Below are positions 27,596 to 37,507 of a DNA stretch of 64,000 bases, piece by piece (position 1 is the stretch's first letter; each line of letters starts with the position of its first letter). The stretch comes from Aquiflexum lacus (lineage in GTDB: Bacteria > Bacteroidota > Bacteroidia > Cytophagales > Cyclobacteriaceae), in contig NZ_JABFHF010000002.1 in NCBI RefSeq assembly GCF_015476655.1, forward strand, positions 62,001 to 126,000. The letters run 5' to 3'. The position numbers and the translations under genes were made by a program. Below the pieces are notes generated by a model that saw nothing but the letters and a program-made list of their open reading frames with translations, was not told the DNA's origin and searched no databases.

Positions 27596-28553
27596 ACCTT
27601 AGTTTTAATACTTCCGGTTCAAATTTGATGTTCTCAAGGTAGGTAGGTTTTGGTAGAACTTGTACATTGATGGTACTATCCTGAGCGTTGCGGTTATTAT
27701 AATTTAATATGGCCTCAAACTCCAATGCCTTGAGGTCCTCAAGCTTTCTTTCATCTATCAAATAAGACATGATGATGGTACCAGGTTGTTGAACCAAACT
27801 GACATTGTCGGGGAAGTTGACCAGTTTCAATCTAAGCCTTTTATTTCCTTCCAGCATTTGAATCAACTCAAAGCGGACGTGAACACTTTCTTCTTCCAAC
27901 TCCAGATATTTTTTCAGGCTGTCAGGTAGTTCAAGGGTAATAATTTTACTGTAATTTTCACTGATTCTAACTTCTTGGAGGTCAACATTCAAAACGCCAT
28001 CGAGTTTTTGTAACACAGAAGTTGGACCTTTGATATTGATAACAGCAGGGTCAATCTCAATTGGGGTAATCAATCTAAAGTTTTTTGCTAAAGTATTGGT
28101 AGTGGTGTCTGCTTGAATTTTGATTTTTCGGGTTACTATTTTGTCAATACTGAATCTGACTGTATCTGGCAAAATTGAGACTAAACTTGTAGGATTTAAT
28201 GTTTCCGAAAGACCACGCCTGATTTCAGAAGTGAGAAAATAATCCTTGGTAGAGGGATTGTTGATTTCTATCAAAAAAGGAGATTCGTTGATTTTAAAAT
28301 ATTTTCTTAATAGATCCCAACCATTACCATTGATTTCCAATTTGATTCTGTTTGGGAGATTTTCAACAGCCATAAATTCATTGTCATCAAAAATAATTTC
28401 AATGGGAAAATCTACGACTGTTGTATAATTATCTTTATTAAGCGCATTTAAAACCCAAAAAGTGGCGGCTGCTATGAAACATAGCGCCGCCACTTTAAAA
28501 TTTGAGGTTTTTTGTGGATTAAGATTATTGAAGAATTTTTTAAGCTGGGCCAA
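27588..28553 (-). CDS. YbbR-like domain protein
   Basis: 321 residues. One N-terminal membrane helix (FKVAALCFIAAATFWVLNAL), then YbbR-type beta repeats (VDFPIEIIFDDNEFMAVENLPNRIKLEINGNG; INIKGPTSVLQKLDGVLNVDL). In Firmicutes the related CdaR regulates c-di-AMP synthase, but no cdaA is adjacent, so the role here is open. Extracytoplasmic, anchored by the N-terminal helix. 7 nt after yajC. Confidence 0.85.
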   Translation of the reverse strand: MAQLKKFFNNLNPQKTSNFKVAALCFIAAATFWVLNALNKDNYTTVVDFPIEIIFDDNEFMAVENLPNRIKLEINGNGWDLLRKYFKINESPFLIEINNPSTKDYFLTSEIRRGLSETLNPTSLVSILPDTVRFSIDKIVTRKIKIQADTTTNTLAKNFRLITPIEIDPAVINIKGPTSVLQKLDGVLNVDLQEVRISENYSKIITLELPDSLKKYLELEEESVHVRFELIQMLEGNKRLRLKLVNFPDNVSLVQQPGTIIMSYLIDERKLEDLKALEFEAILNYNNRNAQDSTINVQVLPKPTYLENIKFEPEVLKLRYD

Positions 28554-28560
28554 GATATTT

Positions 28561-28875
28561 TTATTGGGTTCCTAAAGCTTTTTTACTAAAATCAGCCGAA
28601 ACAGCAGATTTTTCAACTTTAATCTTGAATCCTTTGTCCAGTTCAAGTGTCAGAGTTTCTCCATCTATGGAAAATATTTTTCCATGGATTCCACCTATAG
28701 TCACTACGCTGTCTCCTTTTTTAATGGACTCAAGAAAATTTTTGGTTTCTTTTTGTTTTTTTTGTTGAGGCCTGATCATGAAGAAGTACATGATCAAAAT
28801 GATGGAGCCAAAAAGGAAGACTTGTCCCATAATACCAGCACCACCATCGGCCTGAAGTAAAATCCAAAGTTTCAT
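28561..28875 (-). CDS. yajC: Preprotein translocase subunit YajC
   Basis: 104 residues. N-terminal membrane helix GQVFLFGSIILIMYFFMIRPQQKKQKE, the defining YajC motif, followed by the soluble domain SIKKGDSVVTIGGIHGKIFSIDG. Accessory component of the Sec-DF complex. 3 nt after the DUF1573 gene. Confidence 0.95.
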   Translation of the reverse strand: MKLWILLQADGGAGIMGQVFLFGSIILIMYFFMIRPQQKKQKETKNFLESIKKGDSVVTIGGIHGKIFSIDGETLTLELDKGFKIKVEKSAVSADFSKKALGTQ

Positions 28876-28878
28876 ATA

Positions 28879-29415
28879 TTATTTTTTAACTGGACCGAGT
28901 TGATTTGGGTTTGCGCCGGCTAATTTTGGGGTTACATTACCTTTCAATCTCAATCTTGTAACATTAGGGCTTGTATTTGCCTGAATGGTAACTGTTGGGG
29001 CCTGCGTTCCAGTCTTGGCTGTAGAATTGAAAATCACTTTCACAAAACCTTCATCACCTGGCTTAACGGGCGTTTTGGTCCAGTCAGGACTGGTACAACC
29101 GCAAGATGCAGTGATGTTTGAAATCACCAATGGTGCTTGTCCGTTATTGGTGAATTTGAAGAGATGCTCCACTACTTTTCCTTCATTGATTGTTCCGAAA
29201 TCATACTCCATTTCTTGAAATTGAAAGGCCCCCAAAGAGGTAGGATCTGCAGCTGCCACCGAACTTACGTTTGTTGGTATGGGTTGGGATGCTTCCAATC
29301 TTGCCAATTTTTGTTCCAACTCAGCGATTTTATCGCTTTGGTCATTTTTAGTTTCGCAACCTACTGCGGTGATAGCTAGGGCCAAAGCCAAAGCAGACAT
29401 TTTTAGGTATTTCAT
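28879..29415 (-). CDS. DUF1573 lipoprotein
   Basis: 178 residues. Signal MKYLKMSALALALAITAVGC with a lipobox cysteine, then a short coiled coil (DKIAELEQKLARLEAS) and one DUF1573 beta-sandwich: FDFGT-like EYDFGTINEGKVVEHLFKFTNNG and the hallmark ITASCGCTSPDW. DUF1573 proteins are widespread in Bacteroidetes with unknown ligand. Adjacent on both sides within 12 nt to operon partners. Confidence 0.85.
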   Translation of the reverse strand: MKYLKMSALALALAITAVGCETKNDQSDKIAELEQKLARLEASQPIPTNVSSVAAADPTSLGAFQFQEMEYDFGTINEGKVVEHLFKFTNNGQAPLVISNITASCGCTSPDWTKTPVKPGDEGFVKVIFNSTAKTGTQAPTVTIQANTSPNVTRLRLKGNVTPKLAGANPNQLGPVKK

Positions 29416-29427
29416 AACTTGTTTGAT

Positions 29428-29730
29428 TTAATTCGATTCTCTGTTTATTTGTTCTATCAGTTTATTCACATCACTGAGAAGGTTTTCTGCTTTGTTTTTT
29501 GCATCAGAAATGACCTTGTTACCTTCAGTTTTCGCTTCATTGGAAGGCAGATTTTTTCCTTCTCTTAAATCATTGATCAATTTTTCCAGCTCCTCACTGT
29601 ACTTGGATAGTTGGTAAGAAAGTCTGTCTCTGGTGTTTTTTCCAGTATCGGGGGCGAAAAGGATACCAATAGCAGCGCCTATACTGGCACCTGCAATGAA
29701 TGCTATCCATGAATTTGAATTATTGCTCAT
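29428..29730 (-). CDS. YtxH domain protein
   Basis: 100 residues. One glycine-rich membrane helix (AFIAGASIGAAIGILFAPDTGKNTRDRL), the defining YtxH motif, then a charged helical tail. A stress-related membrane protein family with no known activity. 12 nt after nusB. Confidence 0.85.
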   Translation of the reverse strand: MSNNSNSWIAFIAGASIGAAIGILFAPDTGKNTRDRLSYQLSKYSEELEKLINDLREGKNLPSNEAKTEGNKVISDAKNKAENLLSDVNKLIEQINRESN

Positions 29731-29742
29731 CAGTTTAATGTT

Positions 29743-30918
29743 TTATTTGTTATCTAAAAGACCTCTACCACTCTTACGGATAAGACCCTTTTCAGTTAGT
29801 TCTTTTGACAAAACATCCAACAATCCGTTCACAAATTGTTTGCTTTTGGGAGTACTGTATGTTTTTGAGATGTCAATATACTCATTGATGCTGACTTTGA
29901 CCGGGATACTTGGGAAATTCATCATTTCTGTGATTGCCATGGAAAGGATGATCTTATCTGTCTGAGCAATTCTTTCAATATCCCAGTTTTGGGTTTTTTG
30001 GGAGATCAGCATTCTATTATCCTCGTCATTTCGGACGGTCAAGTTAAATATATTTTGGAAAAATTCCTTGTCATCCTCCCAATTGATGGCTATTTCGGGA
30101 AGTACGGCACCGGAATTTTCCGCTTCGTTTTTGAGTACTTTTGAGGCTAGGCTCCTTACCACAGATTTATTCTCTGTCCAATTAATGTCTTTTTCCGCAA
30201 AAAAATTCAATATCACCTCAGATTTGAATATTGCTTTTTTTAGAATGTTATCTACAATCTGGAAATCCTGTTCCATACTGGGTTCCTCCAATTGTATGTA
30301 TTCCTGATAGCTCTCCAATGGCTTCACATATTCCCTGAACCATTCTTTGATTTCCAATTCCAATTCCTCAATGCCAGCATGTTGTCTTATGACAGCAGCT
30401 TGGTAATCAGCAGAATTTTTAATGTTCTGGAGAATTTTGTTTTTAGCAAGATTGATTTCTCCCAACGTCATTTTTACCGCGTCTGTAGACCTTTTTTTCT
30501 TTTTTTCTGACTCAAGAGCCACATAGTCTCCAAATGCAATTAAAAGTTGAATGGCAAATAAGTATAATTGTGGGATCCTTTCTGCCGAGGTTACCATATT
30601 CTTCAACAAAAACTCATAGTCTTTTTTATTGGCTTTGTGATAATTGTTGATTGCTGCTTTGGCTTCTATATTGACTTTCTGATTGAGATTGCCATTGGGT
30701 TTAAAAATTTCAGAATTCAGATTTTCTACAAAGGCTTTTACAGCTAATTCGCCTTCTTTTTTGAGAAGACCTTTATCCTGTACTTCCATGGTATTGAGGT
30801 CAGGTAAGAAAGCTTCCCTTATTTGGTCTTTGGCGATATTGAGATTTGATGCCTTGCATTGATCATAGGCGTATAAATTCTGAAAGGCTTTGACCCTGAG
30901 TATTCTTCTGTTTAACAT
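29743..30918 (-). CDS. nusB: Transcription antitermination factor NusB (enlarged)
   Basis: 391 residues against ~140 in E. coli. The start MLNRRILRVKAFQNLYAYDQCK is NusB-like. The NusB core helices lie at about residues 290-385 (IERIAQTDKIILSMAITEMMNFPSIPVKVSINEYIDISKTYSTPKSKQFVNGLLDVL). The middle ~230 residues are helical and charged, as in other Bacteroidetes NusB proteins. It binds boxA RNA with NusE in rRNA antitermination. First gene of a six-gene operon. Confidence 0.9.
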   Translation of the reverse strand: MLNRRILRVKAFQNLYAYDQCKASNLNIAKDQIREAFLPDLNTMEVQDKGLLKKEGELAVKAFVENLNSEIFKPNGNLNQKVNIEAKAAINNYHKANKKDYEFLLKNMVTSAERIPQLYLFAIQLLIAFGDYVALESEKKKKRSTDAVKMTLGEINLAKNKILQNIKNSADYQAAVIRQHAGIEELELEIKEWFREYVKPLESYQEYIQLEEPSMEQDFQIVDNILKKAIFKSEVILNFFAEKDINWTENKSVVRSLASKVLKNEAENSGAVLPEIAINWEDDKEFFQNIFNLTVRNDEDNRMLISQKTQNWDIERIAQTDKIILSMAITEMMNFPSIPVKVSINEYIDISKTYSTPKSKQFVNGLLDVLSKELTEKGLIRKSGRGLLDNK

Positions 30919-31060
30919 ACCTGAAATTAAAGAACGTAAATATAAATATTTTGTGGGAGGATAAAGAAAGTATTCTGTTTTACCTTCCCAAAGATGACAA
31001 TACCAACTGTAGCCTTGATTTTATTCGGCTGACAGGTGGTATTGTTTTGTATTGTTTATC

Positions 31061-32161
31061 TCAATAAGGCAATTTGACTTTGCCCATTGCCTGTATCCTA
31101 TTCCATGCCATTTCAATGGCAGCTTGCTGGGCAGGGATATTTTCTTTTTCTGATTTATCCAAAATCGCGGTGCAGATATCGTAAATCTTTTCTGCGTGTT
31201 TGTAGGTCAGTTCCCTGTTGTAACCGCCTACAAATTCGGCGTAGACATTGATAAGGCCGCCGGCATTGATCAAAAAATCGGGAGCATAGGTGATGCCTTT
31301 TTCCAAAAGGATTTTGCCATGCTTTTCTTCATCCTGCAATTGATTGTTGGCTGCACCTGCTATAACCTGACATTTTAATCTATCGATGGTTTGATCGTTG
31401 ATGGTAGCGCCTAATGCACATGGTGCATAGATGTCCATATCAATATCATAAATCACATTTGAGTCGACAACTGTGGCTCCGGTTTCTTTGGCCACCTGCT
31501 TCAATTTATCTTCAAAGATATCTGTGATAAAAACTTCTGCCCTTTCTTTGATCAAGTGTTCGACAAGATATTTACCAACTTGTCCGATTCCTTGGACAGC
31601 GATCTTTTTTCCCGTAAGGCTATCTGATCCAAAGGCCTTTTTAGCTGCTGATTTCATGCCCAAATACGTGCCATATGCCGTGACAGGTGAAGGATCTCCA
31701 CCACCTCCCCTTACTTCGGGCAGGCCGGTTACATATTTGCTTTCCATAGCGATATATTCCATATCGCTGGTTTTCATATTAACATCTTCGGCAGTGATGT
31801 AGCGGCCTCCAAGGCTTTCAATAAATCTTCCGAATCGTCTTAGAAATGCTTCATTTTTCAGCTTAGGATCGCCAATGATTACGGCTTTTCCTCCCCCCAA
31901 ATTCAGGCCGGAAATGGCAGCTTTGAAAGTCATACCCCGGGATAATCTCAGTACATCTGTGATGGCTTCAGCTTCGGAAGCATAGTTCCACATCCTAGTA
32001 CCACCTAAGGCTGGCCCGAGTACCGTGTTGTGTATACCGATAAGGGCCTTTAAGCCCGTAGGCTCATCATAACAAATAACTAATTGCTCGTGGCCTAAAG
32101 AAGTGATCTGACCGTAAATAGATCCTTCCCTCACTTTTTCCTCAGTATTAATCTCTACCAT
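31061..32161 (-). CDS. Glu/Leu/Phe/Val family amino-acid dehydrogenase (probably leucine)
   Basis: 366 residues, the length of leucine/phenylalanine dehydrogenases rather than ~450-residue glutamate dehydrogenases. Substrate region GPALGGTRMW and the catalytic Lys in LGGGKAVI, nucleotide-binding GIGQVGKYL, then AGAANNQL. It oxidatively deaminates branched-chain or aromatic amino acids with NAD(P). Substrate is inferred, not proven. Divergent from the ABC exporter. Confidence 0.88.
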   Translation of the reverse strand: MVEINTEEKVREGSIYGQITSLGHEQLVICYDEPTGLKALIGIHNTVLGPALGGTRMWNYASEAEAITDVLRLSRGMTFKAAISGLNLGGGKAVIIGDPKLKNEAFLRRFGRFIESLGGRYITAEDVNMKTSDMEYIAMESKYVTGLPEVRGGGGDPSPVTAYGTYLGMKSAAKKAFGSDSLTGKKIAVQGIGQVGKYLVEHLIKERAEVFITDIFEDKLKQVAKETGATVVDSNVIYDIDMDIYAPCALGATINDQTIDRLKCQVIAGAANNQLQDEEKHGKILLEKGITYAPDFLINAGGLINVYAEFVGGYNRELTYKHAEKIYDICTAILDKSEKENIPAQQAAIEMAWNRIQAMGKVKLPY

Positions 32162-32306
32162 TTGAACTTGGATTTTATTTAAGTGTTATATTTGGGTTAT
32201 TGTGCTTTAAAAACGTCAGGCAAAATTATATATTTTGTTTGGGCTTTACTAATACAATTAATGGAGTATAACAAAACTTATCAAGAGATTTTAAAGTTTT
32301 TATTTT

Positions 32307-34097
32307 GTGAAACACTTACTACGGCTAAACAAATACCTATATAAATACAAGGGCTATCTCCTTTTGGGAACATTATTTACCATTATCTCCAATATTTTTG
32401 TAATAATACCTGCCCAATTGGTAAGAATTTCAATAGATTTTGTGGTTGAGAGTTTTAAGTATTATCAGGTTTTTGGAGAGGGTCATCTGGCAGAAATTGC
32501 CCGAAGTCAATTCCTGAAATTTGTTCTTGTCTTTGGAGTTTTGATTTTGGTCATGGCGCTGTTAAGGGGTTTTTTCCTTTTTCTGATCCGTCAGACTGTG
32601 ATCATCATGTCAAGGCTGATAGAGTATGATTTGAAGAATGATATTTTCGACCACTACCAAAAATTACCCCTCAGCTTTTTTAGACAGAACAGTACAGGAG
32701 ATTTGATGGCAAGGATTACAGAGGATGTGAGTAGGGTAAGAATGTATCTCGGTCCGGCATTGATGTATGGTATAAATCTATTGGTGTTGTTTCCTTTAGT
32801 GATCGGATATATGTTGACAGTCAATGTTGAGTTGACCATTTATTCACTTCTTCCCTTACCTATACTTTCTATAAGTATTTATTTTGTCAATAACATGATC
32901 AATGAACGTTCAGAGAAGATTCAAAGGAGCCTTTCTGGACTGAGCACTTTTGTACAGGAGGCATTTTCGGGTATCAGGGTCTTAAAAGCTTTTGTGAGAG
33001 AGGAGGACAGTTCCAATGAATTCACCAAGGCAAGTGAAGATTATAAGGATAAATCGATTCGTCTGACTTTGGTGCAGTCTCTGTTTTTCCCACTGATTAT
33101 GGGTCTGATCGGAGTCAGTACGATATTGACCGTATACGTTGGCGGCATACAGGTGATGGATGGGCAAATTGGATATGGTGTGATTGCAGAATTTATTCTT
33201 TATGTCAATATGTTGACATGGCCTGTGACTTCTTTGGGCTGGGTGACCAGTATCATCCAACGGGCAGCAGCATCTCAGGCCAGAATCAATGAATTTTTGG
33301 ATGTGGAAAATCCCATGATAAGTACAGAAAGTTATGTCGGTCCTATTTCTGGAGATATTTCTGTAAAAAATGTATCTTTTGTATATCCTGATTCGGGAAT
33401 AAAAGCTTTGCAGAATGTAAGCTTCACGATCAAGTCAGGAGAATCCCTCGCGATCATAGGTACCACAGGTTCAGGCAAATCCACCATTGCCAACCTTTTG
33501 CTTCGAATGTATGACCCACAGGAGGGTGAGATATGGATTGATGATAAAAACATACAGGAATATGACATCTCAGACCTTCGCAAACAAATAGGATATGTTC
33601 CTCAGGATGTCTTCCTCTTTAGTGACACGATTGCCAGTAACATCGCTTTTGGACGGGATCAAACAGATATGGATATCGTGGAGAAAGCTGCAAAAGATGC
33701 TGATGTTTATGAAAATATCGTAAAATTTCCAAATGGCTTCAACACAAAGCTGGGTGAGCGTGGGGTCACGCTTTCAGGAGGACAAAAACAAAGGGTGTCT
33801 ATTGCAAGAGCTGTGGCCAAAGAGCCCAGAATTCTGCTACTAGATGATTGCCTCTCTGCAGTTGATACCAAAACTGAAAATGCAATTTTGAATGCGCTCA
33901 AAGACATTATGGTCAATAGAACCTCTATCATCATTTCGCATAGAGTTTCCTCCGCAAAACTTGCAGATAAAATTATAGTCTTAGACGATGGAAGGGTCAT
34001 CGAACAAGGATCGCACGATATCTTGATGGCAAAAAAAGGCGTTTATGCTGAATTATATGAAAAACAGACCCAAGTGAATGAGGTAGTCGGAGAATAA
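32307..34097 (+). CDS. ABC transporter, exporter type (MsbA/lipid A-like)
   Basis: 596 residues with a GTG start at 32307, which gives the usual N-terminus KHLLRLNKYLYKYKGYLLLG. Six membrane segments in residues ~20-300, then an ATPase domain with Walker A GTTGSGKST near residue 391, Q-loop VPQDVFLFSDTIASNI, signature LSGGQKQRVSIARAV, Walker B ILLLDDCLSAVD and switch IISHRVSS. Half-transporter that works as a homodimer. Substrate cannot be inferred. Confidence 0.92.
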   Translation: MKHLLRLNKYLYKYKGYLLLGTLFTIISNIFVIIPAQLVRISIDFVVESFKYYQVFGEGHLAEIARSQFLKFVLVFGVLILVMALLRGFFLFLIRQTVIIMSRLIEYDLKNDIFDHYQKLPLSFFRQNSTGDLMARITEDVSRVRMYLGPALMYGINLLVLFPLVIGYMLTVNVELTIYSLLPLPILSISIYFVNNMINERSEKIQRSLSGLSTFVQEAFSGIRVLKAFVREEDSSNEFTKASEDYKDKSIRLTLVQSLFFPLIMGLIGVSTILTVYVGGIQVMDGQIGYGVIAEFILYVNMLTWPVTSLGWVTSIIQRAAASQARINEFLDVENPMISTESYVGPISGDISVKNVSFVYPDSGIKALQNVSFTIKSGESLAIIGTTGSGKSTIANLLLRMYDPQEGEIWIDDKNIQEYDISDLRKQIGYVPQDVFLFSDTIASNIAFGRDQTDMDIVEKAAKDADVYENIVKFPNGFNTKLGERGVTLSGGQKQRVSIARAVAKEPRILLLDDCLSAVDTKTENAILNALKDIMVNRTSIIISHRVSSAKLADKIIVLDDGRVIEQGSHDILMAKKGVYAELYEKQTQVNEVVGE

Positions 34098-34160
34098 TCC
34101 TCTCTTGGCAAGAACATGTCAGATTTTTTTTGATAATCATACTTGACCTGTCAGATCAAA

Positions 34161-34823
34161 TCATTCACGGTTTTTGGCGAAAAAATCAAATCCAATTTTT
34201 TGGGGATTTCCCATGCTTGAAGTATGTTCGAGTTTTTGGTGATAAGAGATCAGCATGATATCATGGAAAGCAGGAGCCAAAAGATCATTTTCCAATGCAG
34301 AAACGATCAATTGCTCTACCAAGTCTCTCATTTTTTCTTTGGACACCGGGTTTTCCTTTAGCTCTGGAAAATTGAAGACTATTTTCCTGTCACCTTCCAA
34401 AAAGAATTTGTTTTCTCGATTGAGCAGTATTCGGCCTATCAAATACCCCGGGTCATCGAGCCTGCCAAACGTCAAAGTATCGCTAAGGAAGTTATAAATC
34501 AAAATCTGTCCAAAATACCTGAGTGAAACATCCTCTTTTAGGTATTTGGATTTACTGAGATAAGTGTCGTCTGGAAGTCTTACAATATTACTTTGTAAAA
34601 TAAAAATCAAAACATCGGCACCTATCCTAAAGATGAATTCATAGTCGTTGATTTTTTCGATTTTGATGGGGATAGGTTTTTCTTCTTTGTTTTCCTCAAT
34701 GATCTCTTTACTCAGTTCCCGGCAAATATTTTCCAACTCGATAAAGAGCGCTTCTGTGCTTTCAAATAAATTATATTTCAATTTGCTGGTAGTCTGAAGC
34801 TTACTTAGTATATTAGAAACCAT
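34161..34823 (-). CDS. Conserved hypothetical protein
   Basis: 220 residues, no signal peptide or membrane helix. Alternating helices and strands (ALFIELENICRELSKEIIEENKEE; YEFIFRIGADVLIFILQSNIVRLPDD; YLIGRILLNRENKFFLEGDRKIVFNFPEL). I do not recognise the family. The 31-nt gap to the divergent coiled-coil gene suggests a shared control region. Confidence 0.65.
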   Translation of the reverse strand: MVSNILSKLQTTSKLKYNLFESTEALFIELENICRELSKEIIEENKEEKPIPIKIEKINDYEFIFRIGADVLIFILQSNIVRLPDDTYLSKSKYLKEDVSLRYFGQILIYNFLSDTLTFGRLDDPGYLIGRILLNRENKFFLEGDRKIVFNFPELKENPVSKEKMRDLVEQLIVSALENDLLAPAFHDIMLISYHQKLEHTSSMGNPQKIGFDFFAKNRE

Positions 34824-34854
34824 TGATTCAAAGGGTTTAATAAATATTTATATT

Positions 34855-35163
34855 ATGTCAGAAAAAAAAACAGGGTTTGAAGAAGTGGAATCACTTCTAC
34901 AGGATATTGGCACTAAAATAGAACAATTAATCGAAAAAGGCACCAATGCGACAGGTGAGGCAAGAGATGAAATAGAAAAGAAAATCAAAGACCTAAAAGA
35001 GAAGAAAACCACCCTTGAAGACGAATTCAATAAGGGAAAGGAAAAAATTGAAAAGCTCTATAAAGAAGAAATGGAACCTAATTTTCAGGATTCCAAGGAG
35101 CATTTCAAAGAAGGATTTAAACAGTTATTGGAAGGTATAAAAACATTGTTGGGCCAAAAATAA
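34855..35163 (+). CDS. Small coiled-coil protein
   Basis: 102 residues, almost all charged helix (EIEKKIKDLKEKKTTLEDEFNKGKEKIEKLYKEE), no membrane segment. The distribution of L/I every 3-4 residues supports a coiled coil. It resembles the histidine-less stress-type coiled-coil proteins of Bacteroidetes but cannot be named. Followed by a strong terminator. Confidence 0.75.
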   Translation: MSEKKTGFEEVESLLQDIGTKIEQLIEKGTNATGEARDEIEKKIKDLKEKKTTLEDEFNKGKEKIEKLYKEEMEPNFQDSKEHFKEGFKQLLEGIKTLLGQK

Positions 35164-35203
35164 AACTTATCCCGCTCCTGGAAGCAGAAGCGGGATAAGT
35201 TTT
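35162..35203. terminator. Bidirectional terminator
   Basis: AAAACTTATCCCGCT (35162-35176) pairs perfectly with AGCGGGATAAGTTTT (35189-35203) over 15 bp between convergent genes; T-rich on both sides. Confidence 0.85.
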
Positions 35204-35230
35204 ATTTTTTTAAATTTCTTTAGGTTGCCT

Positions 35231-37372
35231 TCAATTTTTTTCGATTTCAGGCAAAGCAAAAGCAACATAAGCGTCTCCGGATTTTGTGCCTTTACCTCCT
35301 CCGCAGGCAATCACCACAAATTGTTTACCGTTTTTCTCATAGACTGCGGGGGTAGCATGACCTGCAGCGGGCAACTTGGCTTCCCATAAAACCTTACCTG
35401 TATCTTTATCAAATGCCCTGATCTTTTCATCTTTGGTGGCAGCAATAAATACCAAACCTCCGGCAGTAGTGACAGGTCCTCCATAATTTTCTGAACCGGT
35501 CGGCTCAAAACCCTTTTCTGTCAGTTCATCAAATTCTCCGAGGACCGATTGCCATTTGATTTTCCCTGTATTCATATCCATGGCAGTAAGGGTTCCCCAA
35601 GGAGGCTGAATGCCAGGATAACCATCTTCAGTCAGCAACCTCGAATAACCTTGCATGACATATTGAGGCGTAAGCAGTTCAACTCCGCCTTCCAGTTCTT
35701 TTTTTTCTGCGTTTGGATCCTGTTCTTTTCCAAGAAGATATTCCACCAACAACTTCCTGTCATCGTCCGCAATGTGCGCAAAAGCAGGCATAGCCCCTTT
35801 CCCGTTTTTGATTAAAGCGTCCAAGGAAGTTGCGGTAAAATTTTTGTTCAAATCCATCAAAGTTGGAAAAGCGGGCGGATTTCCTTTTCTATCTACGCCA
35901 TGGCAATTGGCACAGTAATTCACATATATTCCTTGGCCAAGATTCTCGAATTTTGGGTTGGCACCCATTTTTATCACCCATGGGATTTCATTGGCATTGA
36001 TGTACATGGTTTGGGTATAGGGATCAAATGAAGAGCCCCCCCATTCAGCCCCACCATCCATTCCGGGAAACAACACTATCCCATGTTCATGACTTGGAGG
36101 TAACCACATGTCACCATATTTCACATTTTCGAGTTTAGACCTGATTTCTTGTTCCCATTCAGGCGTTAGCTTTAAAATTTCATTCTCCGTATAGGCCATT
36201 CTCATAAATGGTTCCGGTAATGAGGGATGTGGTTGAGTGGGCCAACTTTTATCCCCAGGAATTTCTGATTGTGGTACAGCCTTTTCATGTATCGGCCAAA
36301 CAGGTTCACCCGTAACCCTATCAAAAACATAAATATAACCCTGTTTGGAAGTCTGGGCCACAGCATCAAGCCATTTGCCATCTTTTTTGATTCGGATCAG
36401 GTTTGGATTGGCAGGAAAATCCCGGTCCCAAATATCGTGATGAATGGCCTGAAAGTGCCAGATTCTTTCACCGGTACTTGCATCAAGTGCGATCAGGCTG
36501 TTGGCAAATAAATTCTGACCATGCCTGTAACCACCCCAGAAGTCATAGGCTGCCGAGCCTGTAGGTACATACACAATACCCCTTTCATCATCCAGACTCA
36601 TACCTGCCCAGTTATTGGCAGCACCGATTTTATCCCAATATTCTGCTTCCCAAGTGTCATGTCCAAATTCTCCGGGATGGGGAATAGTGTGAAAAATCCA
36701 CTCCCTTTCTCCAGTTTTTACATTGAATGCACGGATATGGCCAGGTGCAGCATCAAGCCCTTCAGAAAGGCGCATACCCATGATCAATTTGTCTTTGTAA
36801 ATAATTCCAGGGGTATTGGATACGATCAGGAATTCTTCCATGTCTGTATCCAGATTTTTTTGAAGATCCACTTTTCCGCCATCGCCAAATGTTTCGATAG
36901 GTCTTCCATCTGTTGCATTTAAAGCCATCAGCCAATTGCCTGCTGTAAACAATATTCGCTTATCATCACCTTCTTCCCAATAGGTCACGCCACGGTTAGT
37001 GCCGGCCCAGGAGTTTTGACCCCCAAGCAATTGGAACGGGTTGAATCTCCAAAGTAATTTGCCTGTAGCAGCATCCAAAGCAAATACATTGACCTGTGGA
37101 CTAGTGGCAAACAAAACGCCGTCAACTACGATTGGTTGACATTGGATTTGGGACCTTTCGGTGGCATCTCCGGTGTTGAAAGTCCAAGCTACTTCGAGGT
37201 TTTTGACATTTTCTTTATTGATCTGACTGGAAGCAGAATATCGAGCGGCATCTTTGGTCCCGCCAAAAGTCTCCCATTTGCTGTAATCCAACAACTTAGT
37301 AGAATCCGGGCCACTGCAAAAGGTGAAAACAATAAAATTGAGGCAAATCAGGGTTCTTATAGACTTGGTCAT
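35231..37372 (-). CDS. PQQ-dependent dehydrogenase with nested cytochrome c domain
   Basis: 713 residues. Short N-terminal signal MTKSIRTLICLNFIVFTFC with a possible lipobox cysteine at residue 19. Eight-bladed quinoprotein propeller: WAGTNRGVTYWEEG, tryptophan-docking repeats such as ALDAATGKLLWRF and AFDKDTGKVLWEA, and KTGEREWIFHT. A c-type haem motif CANCHG near residue 483, with AMPAFAHI downstream, sits inside the propeller. Members oxidise sugars or alcohols in the periplasm and pass electrons to the bound haem. Substrate unknown. Monocistronic, 135 nt from the next gene. Confidence 0.88.
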   Translation of the reverse strand: MTKSIRTLICLNFIVFTFCSGPDSTKLLDYSKWETFGGTKDAARYSASSQINKENVKNLEVAWTFNTGDATERSQIQCQPIVVDGVLFATSPQVNVFALDAATGKLLWRFNPFQLLGGQNSWAGTNRGVTYWEEGDDKRILFTAGNWLMALNATDGRPIETFGDGGKVDLQKNLDTDMEEFLIVSNTPGIIYKDKLIMGMRLSEGLDAAPGHIRAFNVKTGEREWIFHTIPHPGEFGHDTWEAEYWDKIGAANNWAGMSLDDERGIVYVPTGSAAYDFWGGYRHGQNLFANSLIALDASTGERIWHFQAIHHDIWDRDFPANPNLIRIKKDGKWLDAVAQTSKQGYIYVFDRVTGEPVWPIHEKAVPQSEIPGDKSWPTQPHPSLPEPFMRMAYTENEILKLTPEWEQEIRSKLENVKYGDMWLPPSHEHGIVLFPGMDGGAEWGGSSFDPYTQTMYINANEIPWVIKMGANPKFENLGQGIYVNYCANCHGVDRKGNPPAFPTLMDLNKNFTATSLDALIKNGKGAMPAFAHIADDDRKLLVEYLLGKEQDPNAEKKELEGGVELLTPQYVMQGYSRLLTEDGYPGIQPPWGTLTAMDMNTGKIKWQSVLGEFDELTEKGFEPTGSENYGGPVTTAGGLVFIAATKDEKIRAFDKDTGKVLWEAKLPAAGHATPAVYEKNGKQFVVIACGGGKGTKSGDAYVAFALPEIEKN

Positions 37373-37507
37373 CGGGTGGATTTATTGAATACAGAAATTA
37401 AAGTATGGATTTTAGCAATAACAACAAACTAATTCCCCTTGAAAAGTAAAATTTTTGATTGTTGAATATATGCAAGGGATTGTCTGCCTTTATTCCTTAT
37501 AAATTCT

